Shown here: positions 58,701 to 63,819 of the stretch, piece by piece | Position numbering within the stretch: the first letter of the stretch is position 1 | How the letters are laid out: each line of letters begins with the position of its first letter | Position numbers and translations under genes: made by a program | Notes under the pieces: generated by a model | What the model was told of the DNA's origin: nothing | Database searches by the model: none | The model's input: only the letters and a program-made list of their open reading frames with translations | NCBI GenBank assembly: GCA_016617855.1 | Contig: JAECUM010093642.1 | Coordinates: 1-64,000 of the forward strand | Source: Megalonaias nervosa | Taxonomy: Eukaryota > Mollusca > Bivalvia > Unionida > Unionidae | DNA length: 64,000 bases | Direction: 5' to 3'

Positions 58701-60562
58701 GCAGTTATTTGTAAAATATATAATAGAACTAAAAAGAACAAATTCTGCATTTTCAGATATGGAAGATTTTTAAAAAATAAGTTTAAAAAGAAACCTTCAT
58801 AATTTATAATATTTATATTAGTCTTCATGCCTTACAATTGAATTCTCTTCTGCATTCATGAATATCATATAGCTTTCATGTATGCTCTTAATTTCAGAGA
58901 TCCAGAATTTGTATTTTATGATGGTGCAGTTTACAAGATGAATGCATTCAAGTAAGTAAAGTCATCATATGGCACAATATGATATTTAGATTTAAGTATA
59001 TGCATTAGGCAGTAGATATGCAGATCTATTTGACAGTTTATGCAACAAAAAATAAACTTTTATCCTGGGAACTTTACCAAACCTTGATACTAGCTCATGT
59101 ATAATTCATATTCAACTGTAGTTTGCGTTCACTGCATCAAGTGATGCATAATAAATTGGAGATCCACTCACCTCTTGCATGACTCAGTGAAATTACTGTC
59201 TAACGGTAAAAAGCATAGTTTCCCTTGTGACGTCAGAATGAGGCTTTTCCAAAATTTGGAAGAGTGATTTGATTAGCTAATGAGATGATGTGACACAGTA
59301 TGTAACTGAGATGATAAGATGACATGTTTTGCATAAATCATTGACAGTTTCATTGACTGGATCTAGGTACTTTTGGAAGCCATGGATTTTGTCTTTGATC
59401 ATAGATTTAGTCACTTAGTTATTTTATAATAAAGATCAAAAACAAAACAACAGCAACATTAAAAGTCCAAGAGAACACTGTCTTTGGAGAATACATACAG
59501 AATAATACTGCAACCCCTCGCTATATGGACCTTCAGTATAGCATGGTGTCTTGTTTAAGTTAGGTATGGTAATGGATCTCATTTTATAATATGTACCATA
59601 TATATTTGCGTATAAGTAAAGTCCTGCTGCAGACAACATAGACTCAGATTTGCTGTCACAGTTCTACTGATAACTTCTAGCAAACTGCATGGATCAAGAT
59701 CTGCCAGCACATTATGCGACAACATCCAGGTCTGTGCAGTTTGCAGTTGGACTTGACTTAATAGCAAGTACATATGGTAGTAGAAAAATTATATCTATAT
59801 TGTACCTAATTTTAAGACCATTTCACAACATGGCTGTAAACTCCATAACAGTGTTATAATGAGTGAATGCTGTATCATCTTCCCATTTGTCCAGAAAGGG
59901 GAGGGGGGGAATTAAACCTGAAGGATTCAGTATTTGTTAAGAATTTGGCTTTTCAAACCCCTACTACAAATCTTGTCCTTTAGATCTGGATTGTCCTTTT
60001 CTGTTAGCTTATATGCTTCTAGGAAGGATTACTCTTCTCTTTCATGACAAACCATATTTCTCAGATTTCAGTTTTGTATACAGTGACAAACAAAGCACCT
60101 TGTTAGACATTTATTTGCTTTAAAAGAATGGTAAAAGAAGCATGTTTGACACGAAGTGTAATTGACATCAGCTCACAATGATTTTAACTCCTGAAATGAG
60201 TGCCTTGTTTCATGCATGGTGTTGTCTACATCTAAGACACATTAGACTTATTAAACCAAGGATAAAGATTGAAATTATAGTTCTTCCTGGGATTTAAGAG
60301 CATTAAATTTATTGCATGATTTATTTACCTGAGACCTGCTAACATAATTACTCTATTGATCCATTTAGTAAGGGTGCTATTTTGAATTGTCAGAGAACTT
60401 TCACTGGAAAAGTTAAATTTACTTGCAGTGAATTTCTTTTAGTTTTGTAAATTTCTATACTTTATTGTTAAATTTTATTTCAGTGTAAAGCCAGCTGTGT
60501 TTGATCTTTTCCTAGCAGGAGCTATAGTAGTGTATCTGAGCTTAGTTTACCTCCTGGTTCAG
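16618..60562 (+). CDS. NCLN: Nicalin, gene model of 13 coding exons (last exon missing)
   Basis: Nicalin is a type I ER membrane glycoprotein that works with NOMO and TMEM147 (the BOS complex) in multipass membrane-protein insertion. Joined exons give 539 codons; vertebrate nicalin has 563. Residues about 16-35 form a hydrophobic signal segment. [16 protein letters not shown] (40-55) is the conserved start of the lumenal part. Residues about 205-300 form the M28-peptidase-like core: AHYDAFG (His223, Asp225) and GADSNGSG (Asp238) keep metal-ligand positions, but the catalytic Glu pair of true peptidases is replaced in [10 protein letters not shown] (274-283). LAWEHERF and LPAFTLSH lie in exon 9, and a likely glycosylation site, NLT, is at 426-428. 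Residues about 518-537 form the C-terminal membrane helix. All exon phases agree. The final cytosolic tail exon was not found before 64000. The start is set at 16618 by conservation and by the cacc context. Confidence 0.93.
16856..18390. mobile_element. Inverted-repeat element in intron 1, non-coding
   Basis: A segment of about 120 bases at 17282-17404 (acctggtggcatg ... aagatggcccaaaacatcat ... gatttttggacatattttt) is repeated in reverse complement at about 18268-18385 (atccaaaaatcaaagatat ... ttttggaccg ... ccctagtccaggt). The left side is duplicated: 16856-16945 and 17193-17275 both begin catgctcat.gtgcatactg and continue into the same 'acctgg ... tactcc' segment. The middle (17405-18265) is AT-rich and has no coding signal. 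It looks like a non-autonomous DNA transposon. The exact ends are uncertain. Confidence 0.6.
16957..17090. mobile_element. Foldback element inserted in the left repeat, about 130 bp
   Basis: The arm gcgttgcaaagaagattagg ... agtatccatcagtgactcga then gggcttagggg pairs with cccctcagccctcgattcac ... ggatactcctaattatctttgtaacaagcc. Comparison of the two left repeats shows that it interrupts the first (16856-17192) and is absent from the second (17193-17404). It therefore inserted after the duplication, or the duplication copied an empty site. Confidence 0.8.
18832..20847. mobile_element. TA-flanked DNA transposon, 2.0 kb, pogo/Tigger-like ends, no transposase
   Basis: It begins CAGTAAAAACTGTTATGAGC at 18832 and ends in the complement, ctcataacaggttttactg, at 20847. 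A TA dinucleotide lies on each side (18830-18831 and 20848-20849). CAG...CTG ends with a TA target duplication are typical of pogo/Tigger-type members of the Tc1/mariner superfamily. Subterminal 'gagcgacc' or 'gagagac' motifs repeat near both ends. No transposase frame was found, so it is non-autonomous or decayed. A SINE (19885-20203) and an (AAT)n tract near 19482 lie inside. Confidence 0.75.
19885..20203 (-). mobile_element. SINE family A, minus orientation, with 12-bp target duplication
   Basis: The tRNA-like head is at the right end (complement of ggcctagtggttagagcg; B-box complement gggatcgaacccacgacc). The body matches the copies at 15918 and 56427, and the tail ggatttttaacgtagcttt is at the left end. 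A perfect duplication, tgtctctgagta, flanks it at 19873-19884 and 20204-20215. It is nested within the TA-flanked transposon, so it is younger. Confidence 0.9.
20848..21711. other. Intron 1 sequence, no element recognised
   Basis: Short frames only; nothing that I can assign on either strand. Confidence 0.5.
21712..21912. mobile_element. hAT-like MITE, about 200 bp
   Basis: The left end cttgggcttgtccaacc is followed by gggccacatgtggccc, and the right end is ccaaaaaaaggttggact. The short terminal complement (gtccaacc/ggttgga) followed by a GGCC-rich palindrome resembles the ends of hAT/Charlie-type elements. A perfect 8-bp target duplication was not found, so this is a tentative call. Confidence 0.45.
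22090..22365 (+). mobile_element. 3' end of a CR1/L2-type LINE
   Basis: The translation [18 protein letters not shown] near 22104-22152 resembles the last residues of LINE ORF2 proteins ('FkskLKThlF'). It is followed by a UTR ending ttgtaaagtgcttagagctt ... ggcgctatacaaagtcctc and a (ATT)n tail at 22341-22360. A short tail of simple repeats behind 'gcgctatayaaa' is usual for this group. Only the 3' end is present. Confidence 0.65.
22366..24429. other. Intron 1 sequence, mostly unassigned
   Basis: No coding exon was seen. Around 23430-23640 two diverged segments (aacattgtggatggcttcc / aatatggtggatagcttgc) hint at an old tandem repeat of about 165 bp. Confidence 0.4.
24430..25640. repeat. Tandem array in intron 1, unit about 140-160 bp
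   Basis: Successive units carry 'aaatggtgccaatctgacat', then 'ccagtatggccaccatggca', then 'gccatcttgaaaatcttg' and 'ttattgctatttctcc'. Unit anchors lie near 24545, 24690, 24832, 24970, 25094, 25250 and 25462. Copies differ by many substitutions and small indels, so the array is old. Confidence 0.8.
25641..26340. repeat. Second, more diverged tandem array in intron 1
   Basis: Recurring phrases 'aatgatgccaactcaccat', 'atggccaccattattaaaa', 'cagaatttgaccaaatttg' and 'gaaagcattttggat' are spaced about 130-170 bases apart (near 25730, 25980 and 26250). The same phrases recur in intron 10 at 53120-53560, so this is a dispersed tandem family. Confidence 0.6.
26659..26849 (+). CDS. NCLN: Nicalin exon 2 (residues 59-122)
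   Basis: The acceptor is tttccag|ga. The first two bases complete the split Gly codon, then [38 protein letters not shown] and [13 protein letters not shown]. The donor is acag|gtacat in phase 0. The RRC and QxAGxxLILLP positions match nicalins from other animals. Confidence 0.92.
26850..29884. other. Intron 2, first part; nothing assignable
   Basis: Short frames occur on both strands near 27296-27562 in the same interval, which suggests chance openness of a low-stop segment. (AAT)n at 28101-28120. No exon or element recognised. Confidence 0.45.
31236..32604 (+). pseudogene. DIRS-like reverse transcriptase and RNase H, broken
   Basis: [20 protein letters not shown] (about 31245-31305) fits the early RT strand 'vvDLS.lN'. 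[13 protein letters not shown] with [13 protein letters not shown] (about 31580-31660) fits the region after the palm. [20 protein letters not shown] (about 31756-31815) is the RNase H start with 'TDAS..gWGah'. A shifted frame gives [20 protein letters not shown] (about 31940-32000), the DIRS hallmark 'vv.yINrQGGTrS..L'. [18 protein letters not shown] and [10 protein letters not shown] (about 32227-32365) form the conserved segment after RNase H in DIRS elements. The RT YxDD box was not found. The pieces lie in different frames, so no function remains. Confidence 0.7.
32640..33470 (+). pseudogene. DIRS-like tyrosine recombinase, broken
   Basis: The frame at 32867-33073 reads [32 protein letters not shown]. 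The segment 'acR.sEiHAL' is the first catalytic box (Arg) of tyrosine recombinases. Downstream pieces include VQPLSNLDA and, in another frame, a [12 protein letters not shown] segment near 33300 that may be the HxxR helix region. The catalytic Tyr was not identified. In DIRS elements this enzyme integrates a circular intermediate without making a target duplication. Confidence 0.6.
33966..34429. other. Intron 2, AT-rich, nothing assignable
   Basis: No exon, element or simple repeat was recognised. Confidence 0.5.
34430..34945. repeat. Minisatellite in intron 2, unit about 35-60 bp
   Basis: About thirteen copies of 'tggtacaatcagctcactg' are followed by variable 'catatcagtagtgaca' or 'catataaatatgacaaac' spacers. 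Units are of two alternating lengths, which suggests a higher-order pattern. Confidence 0.85.
34966..35052. repeat. 43-bp direct duplication
   Basis: Two adjacent copies of T-run, cttctytcggttgcctcct, aggattgtccccaaa, differing at one base (ctctc/ctttc). Confidence 0.9.
35214..35361 (+). CDS. NCLN: Nicalin exon 3 (residues 123-171)
   Basis: The acceptor is attcag|cat after a long T-run. Translation: [49 protein letters not shown]. The PVYFAxE pattern is shared with other nicalins. The donor is gagg|gtaggt, leaving one base. Confidence 0.9.
35640..35885. repeat. Minisatellite in intron 3, 27-bp unit, about 9 copies
   Basis: Units of 'ggagtagtgccaattttagg' plus 'caa' or 'taa' are repeated head to tail with point changes. 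Copies alternate between acttttaggta and attttaggca variants. Confidence 0.9.
35985..36019. repeat. 12-bp tandem repeat (tatgttgatata)
   Basis: Three copies of tgttgatatatg in a row. Confidence 0.9.
36380..37260 (-). mobile_element. Solo LTR of the Gmr1-like family
   Basis: The segment aligns over most of its length with the LTR at 47350-48211: catggtcttgaactaggtaa / tatggtcttaaaataagtaa, agaaaagagtgaaaaccaac / agaaaagagtgagaagcaac, ataatttatttccc, aatacaaagtgaaaa / aatacaaagtaaaaa, and so on to tacctggcctagc / tacttgacctcag. No coding part follows, so it is a solo LTR left by recombination, or a truncated copy. It lies in intron 3. Confidence 0.7.
38202..38296 (+). CDS. NCLN: Nicalin exon 4 (residues 172-203)
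   Basis: The acceptor is cattatag|cc; the two bases complete an Ala codon. Translation: [31 protein letters not shown]. The ATANGFQMVxSG motif is highly conserved in nicalin. The donor is ccag|gtaaaa, phase 0. Confidence 0.93.
38560..38870 (+). mobile_element. Fragment of a DIRS-like right end
   Basis: The segment matches the right part of the element at 29885-33965 in order: caacaggttaccttccctgg / caacaggttacctctttggg, ggtcattcagcaactt / gggtcattcggcagctt, aagggagaccactcatatca / aagggagatcactttaac, and a terminal gtattatcagataaacatat ... actggttt / tattattaaagaatacattt ... actggttt. It is a truncated relative. Confidence 0.6.
39343..39426 (+). CDS. NCLN: Nicalin exon 5 (residues 204-231)
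   Basis: The acceptor is tttcag|ggt. Translation: [32 protein letters not shown] corresponds to the first metal-ligand motif of M28 peptidases. The donor is ccg|gtatgt. Exactly 28 codons, phase 0 at both ends. Confidence 0.95.
39427..41394. other. Intron 5, no element recognised
   Basis: AT-rich with short frames only. Low-complexity T-run at 40119-40128. Confidence 0.5.
41395..41498 (+). CDS. NCLN: Nicalin exon 6 (residues 232-265)
   Basis: The acceptor is gtgtag|ggg. Translation: [42 protein letters not shown] holds the conserved Asp of the M28-like fold. The exon ends with two bases (aa) of a Lys codon before the U12-type donor gtatcctttt. Confidence 0.93.
41499..42442 (+). other. NCLN: U12-type (minor spliceosome) intron 6, apparent GT-GG ends
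   Basis: The donor gtatcctttt matches the U12 consensus RTATCCTTT at every position. Just before exon 7, ctccttaact (42428-42435 core) matches the U12 branch-site consensus TTCCTTAAC. The branch A lies 9-10 bases from the intron end, and there is no polypyrimidine tract between them. Both are diagnostic of minor-spliceosome introns. Reading frame and conservation require exon 7 to start at 42443, so the intron would end tttgatgg. The three upstream AGs (42403, 42409 and 42412) would all shift the frame. A MITE (41664-41887) lies inside. Confidence 0.85.
41664..41887. mobile_element. MITE with about 40-bp terminal inverted repeats (copy 1)
   Basis: The left end taccgtatatacttgcttac then aagttaagtcagactgc pairs with the right end gcagttggacttgtctta then aaaccaagtatatatggta. 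The same ends occur at 59594-59779 and 63609. No coding capacity; the internal sequence also has repeated 'agatctg' and 'atcagggtc' motifs. Confidence 0.8.
42443..42531 (+). CDS. NCLN: Nicalin exon 7 (residues 266-295)
   Basis: The first base completes the Lys codon, then [20 protein letters not shown] and WIEDNLDSA. The GGGKFNYQG signature is strongly conserved in nicalins. It replaces the catalytic Glu-Glu of active M28 peptidases. The donor is cag|gtatat, leaving one base. Confidence 0.93.
42711..42793 (+). mobile_element. SINE family A, head only
   Basis: tctggaggcttaagtggtta then gagcgtctgcc, the B-box region gggtttgaaccctggcc and tcataccaaag match the first 85 bases of the other family A copies. 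The rest is missing, so the copy is truncated at its 3' side. Confidence 0.75.
43987..44111 (+). CDS. NCLN: Nicalin exon 8 (residues 296-337)
   Basis: The acceptor is ttacag|aa; the two bases complete Glu296. Translation: [40 protein letters not shown]. VAFVxCLD and HVSKPP are conserved. The donor is aca|gtgagt, phase 0. Confidence 0.94.
44942..45132 (+). CDS. NCLN: Nicalin exon 9 (residues 338-400)
   Basis: The acceptor is cttccag|cat. Translation includes [59 protein letters not shown]. [15 protein letters not shown] is one of the most conserved nicalin segments. The donor is ag|gtatgt, two bases left. Confidence 0.95.
45885..46885. repeat. Tandem array in intron 9, unit about 120-140 bp
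   Basis: About eight diverged units follow the phrase order: gagccagttttgatcaga, cttggtaggaatgtttctta, ggacatgctctgtcaaaatt, gtggcacctctagcaatggt, gtgacttccttagaaacc, aacttcttctcaagaacag. Anchors lie near 45911, 46048, 46178, 46322, 46465, 46675 and 46795. Confidence 0.8.
47350..48211 (-). repeat. 3' LTR of the Gmr1-like element
   Basis: On the minus strand it starts tgttgtgtatatttcatttg directly after the purine-rich tract and runs to about 47350. A related copy without coding sequence lies at 36380-37260, which supports the LTR call. Confidence 0.65.
48305..48541 (-). pseudogene. RNase H end of the Gmr1-like pol
   Basis: The minus frame reads [49 protein letters not shown]. '[11 protein letters not shown] ... 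n.RLlRW.l.LqeYn..I.h.kGk.N' is the RNase H C-terminal region of Ty3 elements. The Asp of DHNPL is kept. The frame then drifts into CTFTCTEI instead of the usual 'aDaLSR' end. Confidence 0.75.
48625..48878 (+). mobile_element. SINE family B with 12-bp target duplication, nested in the retroelement
   Basis: The tRNA-like head has an A box (ggccctgagtggtctaaagc) and a B box (gggttcaagttttgg). The body contains cttaccagtagcttctc, gggttcttcctccacc, actggccgccatgtatagct and gctgaaaaatggcattaaac, with an (ACA)n tail. A perfect duplication, aatttcttagaa, flanks it at 48613-48624 and 48879-48890. It splits the RT from the RNase H of the Gmr1-like element, so it is younger than that insertion. Confidence 0.92.
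49241..49840 (-). pseudogene. Reverse transcriptase of the Gmr1-like element, broken
   Basis: The minus frames read [20 protein letters not shown] with a following [12 protein letters not shown] (49770-49580), and then, in another frame, [34 protein letters not shown] and [15 protein letters not shown] (49507-49330). YIDD is the active-site box (usual YxDD). 'MPFGM' has become MPFWM. The middle of the palm, with the first catalytic Asp, is degraded. Frameshifts make it inactive. Confidence 0.8.
50100..50728 (-). pseudogene. Integrase of the Gmr1-like element, upstream of RT
   Basis: The frame 50728-50285 contains [40 protein letters not shown] and [16 protein letters not shown], the start of a Ty3 integrase core with its first catalytic Asp (MVDC). 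Further pieces cover the region where the second Asp and the Glu should be, but those residues are lost to shifts. Pieces near 50270-50100 (ELFSLLK, a stop, then [13 protein letters not shown]) fit the C-terminal module ending in a 'chVNmLK.Y' motif. The zinc-binding N-domain seems to be deleted. Confidence 0.7.
50725..51110 (-). pseudogene. Aspartic protease region, catalytic Asp lost
   Basis: The frame ending near 51009 reads [14 protein letters not shown], where retroelement proteases have D-T/S-G-A; the Asp is replaced by Val. The next frame (51048-50725) continues with [51 protein letters not shown], which fits the flap and 'lllGNDlag' end of such proteases. Broken by a frameshift. Confidence 0.6.
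51009..51979 (-). pseudogene. Gag of the Gmr1-like element, zinc knuckle damaged
   Basis: The frame 51979-51746 ([20 protein letters not shown]) is followed by a Gln/Glu/Lys-rich coiled-coil-like stretch with repeated MQKEK (about 51710-51600), and by the frame 51458-51009. That frame holds the nucleocapsid motif [17 protein letters not shown]. The pattern C-x2-C-x4-H-x4-C has Tyr in place of the last Cys. No retroelement function remains. Confidence 0.65.
52600..52717 (+). CDS. NCLN: Nicalin exon 10 (residues 401-440)
   Basis: The acceptor is aatacag|g; one base completes Arg401. Translation: [39 protein letters not shown]. IIAEALxRxIYNLT is conserved, and NLT (426-428) is a likely N-glycosylation site in the ER lumen. 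The donor is tta|gtaagt, phase 0. Confidence 0.94.
52858..53060 (+). mobile_element. Possible third SINE type, degenerate
   Basis: gctgcagtggctaagtggtt then aacgag resembles an A box. About 55 bases later comes a weak B-box-like stretch. Then gtgtccttcggcatggcact then ttattcctattgcctttgac follows, a phrase typical of some invertebrate SINE bodies. No target duplication or tail was found. Confidence 0.35.
53120..53560. repeat. Diverged tandem repeat, same family as 25641-26340
   Basis: Phrases aaatgatgctggttcttcat, caccatcagatatgatcacc, aaatttgacccaacttgact and gccagaaagcattttggcat recur with the spacing seen in the second intron 1 array. Confidence 0.55.
53989..54237 (-). mobile_element. SINE family B, minus orientation, with 12-bp target duplication
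   Basis: It reads as the complement of the copy at 48625. The (GTT)n tail is at the left end, with ggtttaatgccatttttcag and ccatacatggcggccagtat, and the tRNA-like head at the right end has taaacccacgcagacagagg and ccacttggccactcgg. A perfect duplication, tgaattactttg, occurs at 53978-53989 and 54238-54249. It is in intron 10. Confidence 0.93.
54250..55910. other. Intron 10, second half; nothing assignable
   Basis: Short frames only. No exon-like conservation or element ends were recognised. Confidence 0.5.
55911..56074 (+). CDS. NCLN: Nicalin exon 11 (residues 441-494)
   Basis: The acceptor is tcaacag|gaa. Translation: [54 protein letters not shown]. SRAAQLxxKD and SRYLKDVK are conserved. 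The donor is ag|gtatgt, two bases left. Confidence 0.95.
56427..56740 (+). mobile_element. SINE family A with 14-bp target duplication
   Basis: Head ggtggcctagtggttagagt, B box aggttcaaaccccgg, body gtcataccaaagacttataa ... gtcgggataatgtgactgga ... tagacatcacaaactgcccc, tail ttaaaaatccaaatcacaca. A perfect duplication, cacatccaagtatt, occurs at 56413-56426 and 56741-56754. It is in intron 11. Confidence 0.93.
56755..58376. other. Intron 11 sequence, nothing assignable
   Basis: A short + frame at 57564-57755 is Lys- and His-rich and has no recognisable motif. No element ends were seen. Confidence 0.45.
58377..58633 (+). mobile_element. SINE family B with 13-bp target duplication
   Basis: Head ccccaagtggccgagtggtc, B box gggttcaagtttcagg, body agcttctcgtgggtcagtgg, gttcttcctccaccagttat, tactggccaccatgtatagc, tail (AAC)n. 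A perfect duplication, actttcacataca, occurs at 58364-58376 and 58634-58646. It is in intron 11. Confidence 0.93.
58898..58951 (+). CDS. NCLN: Nicalin exon 12 (residues 495-512)
   Basis: The acceptor is atttcag|a; one base completes Arg495. Translation: [25 protein letters not shown] and MNA are conserved. The donor is aa|gtaagt, two bases left. At 54 bases this is a short exon that simple gene finders could miss. Confidence 0.94.
59594..59779. mobile_element. MITE with terminal inverted repeats (copy 2)
   Basis: The left end taccatatatatttgcgtat then aagtaaagtcctgctgcag pairs with the right end gcagtttgcagttggactt then gacttaatagc, ending aagtacatatggta. Same family as 41664-41887. It is in intron 12. 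Confidence 0.8.
60484..60562 (+). CDS. NCLN: Nicalin exon 13 (residues 513-539), membrane helix
   Basis: The acceptor is atttcag|t; one base completes Asn513. Translation: [34 protein letters not shown] is conserved, and the following hydrophobic stretch is the C-terminal transmembrane helix that anchors the protein in the ER. The donor is cag|gtaaat, phase 0. The short cytosolic tail exon should follow downstream. Confidence 0.94.
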
Positions 60563-61367
60563 GTAAATACTTTCTTGCAATTTATTTTCACTATAACTGT
60601 AATTTTCTACATATGACTTCAGTACAATGTACCTTTGCAGTACTGTACAGAATCTAAATCAGTAGTATTGATTCTCACTTCATTGAGAGTTTACTAAGTT
60701 TAAAATCTTTTCCAATCGTATTTAACATGGACATTTACTGTCACTTTATCATTGGAATCTTTAGAAGGGAAATAGAGAGTTTCATTGTATGTTGTCCAAA
60801 CCTCTGAGTATACATATAGGTGTTTGTCCTCTCCTATTTTTCTTGCCAGTCCTTAACCCTAGAAAGAATAGATAATGAAAGTTAAATTTGTTAAAATGAT
60901 AAAGTGTAGATATTACATTATATTTTTCAAGCTTTGATAGAGTTATTGCCCTTGGCACATCAATTCACACAATATTCCTTTAAACAATGCCTTTCTCGTG
61001 AAGCAAAAAATTAGTTTGCATCATGAGGATGGTCACTATAGACATTGTTTGGTTAGGAAATATGTAGCCATTGACCATGGAAGACAAATGACCGTTAGTT
61101 AAAGGACATTTCTATATGAAATTTGTGGAGGGAAACTTGAATGACCATTGTAAACAGGTGACTGTTGAGTAAAGATGACTGTTAACACTGGTTTGACTAT
61201 AATTTCAAATATTTTGCCTGCATTTGAAAACACTGATGGTAAATTTCCACTGCATAAAATGTAAGCTGGAGCTTTTTACCAGATTTTTAGCTTGCTTTGT
61301 CATCTTTGCATTCATTCGTTCTTCTTTGAAGAAATAGGAAGAACATCAGACTGCCAGCATACAATTA
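60563..61367. other. Intron 13, first part; no exon found
   Basis: The sequence was searched by eye for a phase-0 tail exon with a stop within about 25 codons and a basic composition. None was convincing. Confidence 0.45.
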
Positions 61368-63387
61368 CAGTTTGACTCCGCTATAGCATGCTCCATTATA
61401 ACATGAATTTGGATATAACACGGTCGTGGTGTGGCTCCCGAAATTTCATATACATGTATTTTTTTCCGTACACGAAGAAAAAATTCTTTGTTAAAAATAC
61501 AAAAAAAGCAAAAAAAAGAGTTTATTATCATTTTAGGGAAGAGATCACGTATGAATAATACAAGACAATTGTGGCTTGGCTACTGAAATTTTATATGCAT
61601 TTTTCTCATACACGAAAAAATAGCGTTTTCTTCTTAAAAGTATGAAAAATAACATGTAAAAATTTATTCAGGAATCAAGCTGGGCTTCGCCAATGTTGCA
61701 AATTGCAATGGGTTTTTTTTCCTTATTGGCGACAAAATATACCATCTGGCAATTGTTTTTTTTATTGGCGACATTGTTGGCTGTTTAAACTTATATATAC
61801 AACCATTGGTTTGGAGTGGAGAAATTCAGAGGCCCCATGAAAGGTAGCCATAATGTTGATATAAAATGCACTGAAATTTATCTATTGTTACATAAACAAA
61901 TTCTTTGTCCATATTGACAAACCATCTTAACAGTGCATTGTTATATCATAATCCACTTATGTTGACATCTGTCATGAGTACTGTATGTTTTTCGATATCC
62001 GCTATTTTTCAAATTTACATTTCTGGTAGCAGAGATCAACCGGACGAGGCATTATCTCATAATCTTTCGGATTTTTGGCCGCTCACTAGTAATTAATATA
62101 TTTACATAGACCGACATTTGTATGTGGATGGTAAGTAAAATTCCTCCTCTTTTCACTCAGAATTAAATCCTTCAGAACATTCACATTTTCTGTAGTAATC
62201 CCTGTCATCAGATAGAACACCTGCGTCTCTTTTGTCCATTGACCCTTTCTTTAAATTTCTGACGCATGCGTGGAAAGCAGCATCACTCCACTACCATAAA
62301 TGTAAAAAAAAAAACACACCCCCCCCCAAACAAACACGCTCTCACTTGTCTATTCAATAGGCAGGGAGGAACAGTAACTAGAATTGACCATACGACGGCC
62401 AATAAATTTTTTTTAAAAATGTACCCAGATAAAATAGTAGCTGAAATTTCAAAGAAAACATTGCCTTTGAAGCACCGATTGTTATGAAAACGTACTAAGC
62501 AAATGGGAAAAAAATCAGTCTCAATCATGCAATACAATTTTTTGATGTTGCCGCCACAATAAGAAACAGGCATTTGTTTGGTTCTCCAAAGTTGTCCTTT
62601 AGCAGCAACTTCAATAACGCATGCACTCTTCATCAAAGAAAGCCGACTACAGTCTTCAATAAGAACAAAGAACCTTTCTTCAAAGGAAGTCCTTACCGAA
62701 CTTAAAAAAAAGCAATGGAATCTGACGGATTGTTTCATTTTCCAATGTGACTGGAACATTTTTACTGTGCCGTGAAAGTTTCCTTTTTACAGGAAAAAAG
62801 TTTATGCTTACGAACTCTACCGACGGCGCTTAAAACGCAAACTTTTACCAACTTCGGACATACTGAAAAGCAAATGTGCTTCATGATTCGTTACGTGATT
62901 GTGCTATTTTTTTCCCCACTGAATTCAGACCTATATGACATGTGACAAAATTATTGAATATTTTAAATGTGTGTGTGTACATATTTTCAATGGAATTACT
63001 TGTATTGTGGATTCAATGTATGTGACGTGATTCGCGGGTGAGTACATGGTGTTGATACTTTAGTCATTGCTATGGATTAGACATGTATATATAAACAGTA
63101 TACACGTATATGTAACAATGCATGGTTCTCTGAATAAAGTAAAATATTATATATGCCTTTCTCTGTTTTCACTACAGGTGTATTTCTCATTTAATATGCA
63201 TCGATTTAAGATGATAACTGCCAATTTTAAGCACGTATTTTTGTGCCTGCCCCCCCCCCCGCACATTTTTCGGGTACATGCATCATTTTCTTCTGCTAAC
63301 TGACCTGGTTGCTTATAACACGGTTCAGTCTATAACACGGTCGGGTTCTATGGCTCCCAACTAACGTGTCATAGCGGGGTCACACTG
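61368..63387. mobile_element. TA-flanked DNA transposon, 2.0 kb, pogo/Tigger-like ends, no transposase
   Basis: It begins cagtttgactccgctatagc at 61368 and ends gtcatagcggggtcacactg at 63387, the complement with few mismatches. TA lies on each side (61366-61367 and 63388-63389). Subterminal copies of ataacacggtcg ... tggctccc occur near both ends in the same orientation (61416-61440 and 63331-63358). No transposase was recognised. The 158-codon minus frame at 62283-62759 is hydrophobic and Phe/Cys-rich with no DDE motif. Confidence 0.75.
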
Positions 63388-63608
63388 TATCTACACATCA
63401 ATGCAACTATTGCATTCAATGAAGACAAATTTACTGTAGTTGCCATTATTATACATTTTTTACAAGCCTGCCTTGGTGGAAGCTTGACACATCATTCACT
63501 TTGGCATCCATGATGTGTTTGATCATATATGTATCAGTATGTCCACACCCTATGTTAAGGTCAGTGTTAAAGTTTTCTACATTAAGCTCTTGAAGTTTAA
63601 TTTCTAGT

Positions 63609-63785
63609 TACCATATATGCTCACTTATGATTCAAGTCCAACTGCAAACAACAGAGACCCTGATCTGCCAGCAGATCAGGGTCTTTCTTGTTTATTCTGC
63701 TTATTACTCCTAACAAACTGTGTTGGCCCAGATATGCTGATGCTTTATGCAATGGCATATCAGGGTCTGTGCAGTTTTGCAGACC
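63609..63785. mobile_element. MITE, copy 3, right end missing
   Basis: The left end taccatatatgctcacttat then gattcaagtccaactgcaaa is the same as in the copies at 41664 and 59594, followed by the shared 'gatctgcca', 'atcagggtc' and 'ctaacaaactg' motifs. The right terminal repeat is absent: after gtgcagttttgcag the sequence differs. Confidence 0.7.
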
Positions 63786-63819
63786 CTAGTAATAAGGGCC
63801 ATAGTAATAATCTTAGTAC

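Noticed and set aside
62283..62759. 158-codon minus frame
   Set aside because: Phe/Cys/Val-rich with long low-complexity neighbours, inside a transposon, no motif of a transposase or any known family, and an overlapping + frame over part of it.
63179..63303. Frame after 'cactacag' that could be spliced in phase 0 to nicalin exon 13 (VYFSFNMHRFKM...)
   Set aside because: It lies inside the TA-flanked transposon, is followed by a proline run, and has no likeness to nicalin tails. The splice site is probably fortuitous.
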